Source of the DNA: Heloderma charlesbogerti
Taxonomy: Eukaryota; Chordata; Lepidosauria; Squamata; Helodermatidae
NCBI GenBank assembly: GCA_026122225.1
Contig: JANEZZ010001497.1
Coordinates: 310,001 to 374,000 of the forward strand
Length of the DNA: 64,000 nt
Direction: 5' to 3'
Shown piece after piece: positions 58,229 to 64,000 of this stretch. The notes beneath the pieces were generated by a model. That model had not been told where the DNA came from and did no database searches. It worked only from the letters and a program-made list of their open reading frames with translations. How positions within the stretch are numbered: position 1 is the first letter of the stretch; each line of letters opens with the position of its first letter. Made by a program: the position numbers and the translations under genes.

Positions 58229-61083
58229 CTTTGGCAGCAAATGAGATGTTGATTACAGATTCCAATCTTTATAACATTAGCATTCGAACAGGATGTTTTT
58301 GGACCAGGAAGGCATTTTGCTCCACCTCTTACACAATTATTATAACCATTTATTAAACCAAATCCTGTACATATAAAAACAAAGAAACAAAGAGTGCTGC
58401 AGCCTGTTCTCTATTATCCAAGACCTGAGGACATAATATAACAATCTCAAGTTACAGGAAGGCAGATTTCAGTGGAACATCAGGAGAAACGGTCAGAGCA
58501 GTTGGACAATGGAACCAACTTCAAGCAGAGACTGGGCAACCATTTGTCAGGGATGCTTTAAATTGGATTCCCGCACTGAGCATTGATGGCCAAAATGGGC
58601 CTTCCAGCTCTATAATTCTATGGAGCAGAGCTGGGTAAATAACATTATAAATTAACACTTTCTATTTTTTTACCATGTTGGGACTGAACAGGGCTGTATT
58701 GTAAGCTCTAATCTCTCTCCCCTGCCCCCCAGTCCTTGAAAGGAAGCTGTCTATCAAACAGATAGCAGGTGGTTCACCTTTCCTGAGAAATGTAGCTTTG
58801 AATATAACATGTGAATAGCACTTTTTAATGTTGTGCTTTATCCTTTTATTAGATCCACTGCAGTCCTGTGAGGTCAGTTTGAATGAAAGACAATGGATTG
58901 CCCTTGATTACCCAATGAGCAGTGATAGGAACTCAGGTCTCTCCACTGGCTGAAGCTGAATGGTCAATCTTCCCCTCAAACAAGCCCCCAAACCAAGCCT
59001 GCCTCACTCCCCTGTCAGGTAGGCCAGTAATTCATTTACTGTTCCTGTACTGCAATGGCTGGCAAGAGGGGGATTGAAGGTGATGCATAGGGATGTATGC
59101 CAAACTTCATCTCAGTTTGGGTTTGGCCAAAATTTACCCAGTTAGCATCTCCAGGAACTGAATGCAGACCACCAAATGCAATCTGTTGTTGAAGTCTCTT
59201 CATTTCCAAGCTTACGGTGTGATTCTCAGAACAACAACAACAACAACAACACATCAAAAATGTGTAGATTTCAAAAATGCTCACGAAAGAACATGTACTT
59301 TCAAAAAATGTAGACAAACACTTTAAAGAGGGAGAAAAATGCATATACATTTAAAAAATGGACACAAAATATGCTAAATACTTTTTGTGAAAAGAAAAGA
59401 AAAAAGCTTGCAATCTTATATGAACATAAGTAGGAACTAGGGATGTTAGAGAAATCTGCAATAGAACCAAATGAGCTCAGTTTTTCATGAACCGCACCCA
59501 TGGCTTCTGCAAAGGACTGGTTTTCCCCTGTAAGGTAGATTGCATAGACTCGCAGACCATTTTTTCTGTTGTGGCACCCCGGCTCTGGAATGAGCTCCCT
59601 AGTGAGGTTCGCCTGGCGCCTACATTGTACTCCTTTCGGCGCCAGGTGAAGACCTTTTTATTTTCCCAGGCATTTTAGCTTTCTAAATTTTTATCTTTGC
59701 TGTTTTAAATCTGTATTTTAAACTCCTGTACTGCTGCTAGGTTTTATTGTGGTTGTATTGTTATATTGTGGTTTTAATGTTCTATATATTTTAAATTGTT
59801 TTATTGTGTGTTGTTTGGTTTTAGTTTTTGTGAACCGCCCAGAGAGCTTCGGCTATTGGGCGGTATAGAAATGAAATAAATAAATAAATAAATAAATAAA
59901 TAAAATTTTTCTAACTTTCCCAAATTTGGTGCAAATTTTGCCATCAAAAAATACACAAAATAAAAAAAACCCATCAAAAATGTGCATTTCTCCCATAAGC
60001 TAAAGTGTGAAAATGCTCATTTGGGGGAATTTGCGCATCTTCTCATGCACACGTTTTTGCAAATGTGAATTTGGGTAAAACAAAAAATCCAGTTCCATCG
60101 ATGGCTGGATGACAGAATGAAAGGAACTTGAGAGTCCGTGAAACACAGATGGAACGGATTTTGCACAATCTCTACATCCCTAGTTGGACTGAACTTTGAT
60201 ATGGCTTTTGGGGACCTTCAATGAGTTTTAATTTTGCTGATTTGCAAATCCCTGCTGGTGGAGCAGTGTCTATATAAGGCTATTGAATATGCCCCTGGTT
60301 GAAGCCAGATTTGAACTCCTAATCTAATCTACAATATTTTTCCTTGCCTGATTTATCACAGATCAGGAAAAAAACCTCTAGATCAGCAATATAAACCATA
60401 CTTACTAGAGTGAGCCTCATTAAACAGAATTAGTAGAACAAAGAAGATATGGGATGGCTTTGTAGGCTATTTGGATATTGTGACATGGTAAATTGTGCAA
60501 ATGGAATTACTGGGGATTATTTTGTAAATCAGGGACAAAGCAGACGTGTGTGTGTGTGTGAGAGAGAGAGAGAGAACTTTGTGCTAGAGTAGCACATGCT
60601 TTGCATGCAAAAGCTTCCAGTTCCAGTTACTAGCCTTTCCAGGTAGGACTGAGGAAGACATGCTGTCAGTCAGTGTAGATCAGCCTTCCCCACCTCCCAT
60701 AAACCCCAGCATGGGTAATGGTCTGGCACCCTGGGAATAGCAGTCCAAAACACCAGGTTGGGGAAGGTTGGTGTAGATAGAATTGATCAATTATATGTCT
60801 ACTCGATTATCAGATCTATCATTAGGCTCTCCTATGTTTTTTGTGTTCTCCATTAGCATACACAAATAAAAAGTATCAAAAAAGTGGACAACGTTTAGTG
60901 GAGCATATTGTTAAATGTATTAAGACCAATAATAATTGTCTCTTTAAGTACATCAGAAGCAGGACCACTAGACTACAAAGGAGTGGGTGGTGTTGGCTGT
61001 TGTTGTTCTCATTTGATGCGTTCCTTACCTGGAGAACTCAAGAGCAACCACAGAAGCACAGTGAAAAGGCTGCAAGTCTGCAT
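58229..61083 (-). CDS. Gene F: basic beta-defensin-like peptide, signal and mature exons
   Basis: Minus-strand gene. Exon 1 (61029-61083) encodes the signal peptide MQTCSLFTVLLWLLLSSP and ends in phase 1 at GTAAGG. Exon 2 (58229-58364) starts after a T-rich tract and TATGTACAG, completes a Gly codon, and carries C-x6-C-x7-C-x10-C-x5-CC, ending in phase 2 after Gln at GTGAGA. The mature region lacks Asp and Glu and is basic. A candidate exon 3 at 58073-58100 follows a good acceptor (TTTCACTGTCTCTCAG) and would give CCQ-S-LSSPIPQS and stop; no poly(A) signal was seen nearby, so that part is weak. Intron 1 of 2.66 kb contains CR1, hAT and L2 insertions. The signal and mature phases match, which supports a real gene. 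Confidence 0.78.
58440..58625 (+). repeat. CR1 LINE 3' end in intron 1 of gene F
   Basis: CTCAAGTTACAGGAAGGCAG through TCTATAATTCTATGG, a diverged CR1 tail. Confidence 0.65.
59088..59430. repeat. hAT-type MITE, one end resolved
   Basis: TAGGGATGTATGCC at 59088, and a body shared with 10.3 kb and 22.1 kb. Confidence 0.45.
59438..60182. mobile_element. hAT-type MITE containing a nested L2
   Basis: TAGGGATG and CATCCCTA ends, with flanks GTAGGAAC and GTTGGACT (six of eight bases agree). An L2-like 3' end (about 59515-59910, tail AATAAATAAAT) is inserted inside. Confidence 0.65.
59515..59910 (+). mobile_element. L2-like LINE 3' end
   Basis: Encodes FSVVAPRLWNELPSEVRLAP followed by the L2-type 3' end (GAACCGCCCAGAGAGCTTCG) and an AAAT tail. 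Confidence 0.7.
60575..60700 (+). repeat. Diverged tRNA-derived SINE
   Basis: CATGCTTTGCATGCAAAAGC and GTCAGTCAGTGTAGA match the SINE at the window start. Confidence 0.5.
60845..60985 (+). repeat. CR1 LINE fragment
   Basis: Encodes VEHIVKCIKTNNNCLFKYIR, a CR1-type block before the RT. Confidence 0.5.
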
Positions 61084-62013
61084 GGTTGAATTTTGGCAGG
61101 ACTCTCAAGTAGGACAGCATGAGGAGGAGACCAAGGCAGACTGCTGTGGAGATTCTGTATCATCTGAGAGACAGAATGCCCACCTGTTCACAGGGCTTGC
61201 AACATACAGTCCTGAAGCTCAGTGCATTAATGTTCCTGATACAATGCATGTGATGGCAGAAACTCTTGGTTTGTGACTGCACAAGAAGACATGGTGTGCC
61301 ATTTGTACTCCATGATCCATGATCTTTGAGCATGATAGCCGGTGTAACCCAAAGTAGATCAAGGAATTGACCAGGAAGGCAGAGAGGATGGAATGTCCCT
61401 GGAATTATTATAATCAGATTCAGTCATAGAGGGACATGTTGCAACTGTGCAATTAAAGGGATGGAGCAGAAGATAAGAAAATAAATCTCAGTGGAAGCAG
61501 ACAGCAACTTCCTACCTCTTGGCAGGCGGCTGTGACATCTGTGACTCCTGTGATGCTCGGCTGTCAGGATGTGTGATCAACTTTCTCCTCAAGTCTGTCC
61601 CCTCTGTGAATTCATTCAGTCTGCCATTGAATGAATGCAGAGGCACAAACATGGGCTAGCCCTGCCCTCTGCTGGTGGTGCGCGGCACCGCAATGCTTCC
61701 CTGAGGAGCATCTGTATAATGTTCTTCAGAGAGTGTTCTCTGAACGTACAGATGTATGCACAGAGTTCCTACACATAAGGATGGATACTGTTTTTGCTAC
61801 AGGAGACTAACATGGGCACCACTTAAGAAATTCCCCTAAATAGGATGCTCTACACACACAGCCCTATTAGTGTGATTAATGTGAAAACGGAGATCTGCTA
61901 ATTGCAACAAATTTCTATAGGGGCAGCCTTCAGCAGCAAAGATCTTGTTCACATCAGGGGTGTCTTTACTTTCTAAGTATGGGATTATATGAAGAGTGGG
62001 TGGGAAAACTTGG
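61084..62013. other. Region upstream of gene F, promoter not identified
   Basis: Upstream of the minus-strand gene F start. I could not identify a TATA box. A plus-strand cysteine-rich stretch near 61536 does not fit a defensin. Confidence 0.35.
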
Positions 62014-62021
62014 AAAGGAGG

Positions 62022-62444
62022 TAGGGATTTGTGAATAAGCTAAATGTGAGCTCACCAAAGTTCTCCAAATTCTATCTTGAAGCGCTTTCTGACTCAAATC
62101 CCTATCAGGTGGCGAGCTTTGTCTTTTTCTTTTCTCATGAAAATCCATGCATATTTTTGTGTGCACATTTCCAAATGTATGCATCAGTTGTGTGCATCTT
62201 TGAAATGTACACATTCTTCTCCCATTGAGAAAAGTGTAGTGTGCACATTTTTCAAAAGAGCACATTGTTTTTCATGTGCATTTTTCAGATGTATGTTTGC
62301 TACTGAACACATTTTTGGTGGATCTGCAAATCACAATGCAAACTTGAAAATGTATGGATTTCTACTGCAGATTGTGTCTGGAAGGTGTGAAATGGGCAAA
62401 TCCTGATCAAAAACAAACTGAAATGAATTTCTCATACATCCCTA
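62022..62444. mobile_element. hAT-type MITE with exact 8-bp target duplication
   Basis: Starts TAGGGATT and ends CATCCCTA. AAAGGAGG is at 62014-62021 and again at 62445-62452. Confidence 0.8.
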
Positions 62445-62800
62445 AAAGGAGGGGAGTAGGATAGAGAAGAAGAGACTGGGGAGATGTTCATTATTTGTAC
62501 TGTATTGAAAAATGGTAAAGCCCAATTAACAAGAAGAACAAGAACAAATGAAGGGATTCATTAAAAGACAGTTGAAGGTGAGAGCTGCAGGGCTTCAATA
62601 TCTCTGGCATGGTTGAAGGTTATATAAAATTCCCCCCCCCAAAGAAAAACCAACCACAAAAAAGCCTATCATGTATCGTCTCTCATAGAGCCTTCCCCGA
62701 CATTAACATGGGAGGTGCAGTCCCTCTCAGCCACGGCCACACTTAAAATCCACAGGTAGTACTTTACTTGGCCTTCTCTCCACTATTGCTAGCTATAAAA

Positions 62801-63135
62801 GGTAAAGGTAAAGGTGACCCCAACCAGTCGTGTCCGACTCTAGGGTGCGGTGCTCATCCCCGTTTCTAAGCCGAAGAGCCAGCGCTGTCCGAAGACGCTT
62901 CCATGGTCATGTGGCCGGCATGACTGAACACCGAGGTGCACGGAATGCTGTTACCTTTCCCGCCGAGGCGGTACCTATTTATCTACTTGCAATTTCTTGC
63001 TTTCGAACTGCTAGGTTGGCAGAAGCTGGGACTGAAGACGGGAGCTCACTCCGTCACGTGGCACTCGGGTCTCGAACTGCTGTCCTGCCGACCTTCCAGT
63101 CTGCGTCTTAACCACTAAGCCACCACGGCCCAGCA
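62801..63135 (-). mobile_element. Sauria SINE, full length
   Basis: On the minus strand it runs from a tRNA-like head (GTGGTGGCTTAGTGGTTAAG, B-box-like CAGTTCGAGACC) through the central region with CCGGCCACATGACC, to the BovB-related end (AGAGTCGGACACGACTGG) and a (CTTTAC)n tail. Sauria SINEs are known from squamates and use BovB for mobilisation. Confidence 0.88.
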
Positions 63136-63380
63136 TTGCTGGCTATAGCAGGGTTAATAGAGAAACAGATTTCCCACCTGTTGGTGATCTGCTCCAAACT
63201 GCTGCTATTTAAACCATTTAAAACATCTTTCTTTTGAAATACGGTTTGGGTTGGATCCAGATTTAGTCATACCTACAGCAGACCCTGTGTAATTAGTGGG
63301 ACTTAAGTTAATCATGACTAATGTAAGTCTCATTGGTTTCAAGAGATCTACTACAAGTACAACTAGATTTGGATTCAACC

Positions 63381-64000
63381 TCTTGTCTCATTGTGAAACC
63401 TTAAACGCTTAACAAATGTGTTGTAGCAGTATCTTATTAGGTGCACCTTATGAGGTGGATTCTGCAAAAGTTTCTGCCTCCATAAATTTGTGAAAGGTGA
63501 GAGAAGATGAGGGATGGGAGAAACAAGGATGCTCAAGCTCACTGAAATTCTCAATATTTTATTTCAAAGCTCATTTTGGCTCACTCCCATTCTTGTTTGC
63601 AACCCGTTTTTCATTTTGAATGGGGAAAGTTGCACATTTTGAGCAAGTTGTACATTTGGAGAAAGTTGTGCATTTGGAGAAAGGTGTTCGAAAGTTGTGT
63701 ATATTTCTAAAGTTGTGCATTTTTCTAAAGAAGTGTACATTTTACAAACACAAGTGCAAGTTTGGGAGTTTGTGAACATTTTGTTCATGTTAATGATTCC
63801 ATTATCCCACACCATTGCCCAGGCTGGCTTGGGATATTGTTCAACAACATCTGAAGGGCCATTGGCTCCCCAGCCCTTCTCTAAAGTGGATTTCTAAGGG
63901 GGGTCAAACAAGAAGTGATGATTGTCATGAGCCCCCTTTGCCTCTCCCACAGTCCCAACTGGAATCTATCCTCCCTCTGTACTTGTTGTTTACAGTTGGG
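63381..64000. other. Terminal segment, repeat scraps only
   Basis: Contains a tandem-like series of GTTGTGCATTT units (about 63615-63720) belonging to the AT-rich MITE body. No gene was recognised. Confidence 0.35.

Noticed and set aside
61536..61640. Cysteine-rich plus-strand stretch (CDICDSC) after a CTCTTGGCAG acceptor-like site
   Set aside because: The spacing is not that of a defensin, there is no Cys-Cys pair or following donor, and no signal exon is near.

Overview
The window looks like squamate reptile (lizard-type) nuclear DNA. It carries BovB/RTE LINEs, a full-length Sauria-type SINE whose tail matches BovB, CR1 and L2 LINEs, other tRNA-derived SINEs and many hAT-type miniature transposons with 8-bp target duplications. 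There is no operon structure, and the real genes are small and split into short exons, so most long open frames are retrotransposon remains.

The host content is a cluster of small secreted cysteine-rich peptide genes of the beta-defensin/ovodefensin type. I recognise seven loci, called A to G here. A (+, 6.07-8.47 kb) has three exons, a TATA box and a poly(A) signal, and its cysteine spacing is like reptilian ovodefensins. B (-, 16.26-21.56 kb) and C (+, 29.55-33.78 kb) are head-to-head paralogues. D (+, 35.6 kb) and E (+, 43.97 kb) are mature-peptide exons with no signal exon that I could find. F (-, 58.23-61.08 kb) has a clear signal exon and mature exon. G (-, 57.1-57.2 kb) is another mature exon, with an odd splice phase. 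Every supported signal exon ends in phase 1 and every mature exon ends in phase 2 inside the codon after the terminal Cys-Cys or one residue later, which is the usual defensin layout.

B and C sit in the two arms of a large imperfect inverted duplication (about 14.86-22.43 kb and 27.37-34.99 kb). The centre (22.4-27.4 kb) is filled with CR1, L2 and hAT fragments, including a small inverted L2 repeat near the axis. Each arm has gained its own insertions, so the duplication is old enough to have been reshaped. B and C are predicted to be acidic, whereas D, E and F are basic, with E strongly so.

Layout: 0-5.6 kb SINE, hAT and RTE repeats; 6-8.6 kb gene A with CR1 and BovB pieces in its introns; 8.6-14.9 kb old repeats and an L2; 14.9-35 kb the palindrome with B and C; 35-38 kb exon D and its possible 3' end; 38-43.9 kb MITEs, a 5S-CR1 chimera, two LINE RT relics and a nested L2; 44 kb exon E; 44.2-50 kb repeats including an L2 with an 852-codon open frame; 51-56.8 kb nested CR1/L2/BovB; 57-61.1 kb genes G and F; 61-64 kb hAT and Sauria SINE. 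No tRNA or rRNA gene, CRISPR array or prokaryotic feature was seen.
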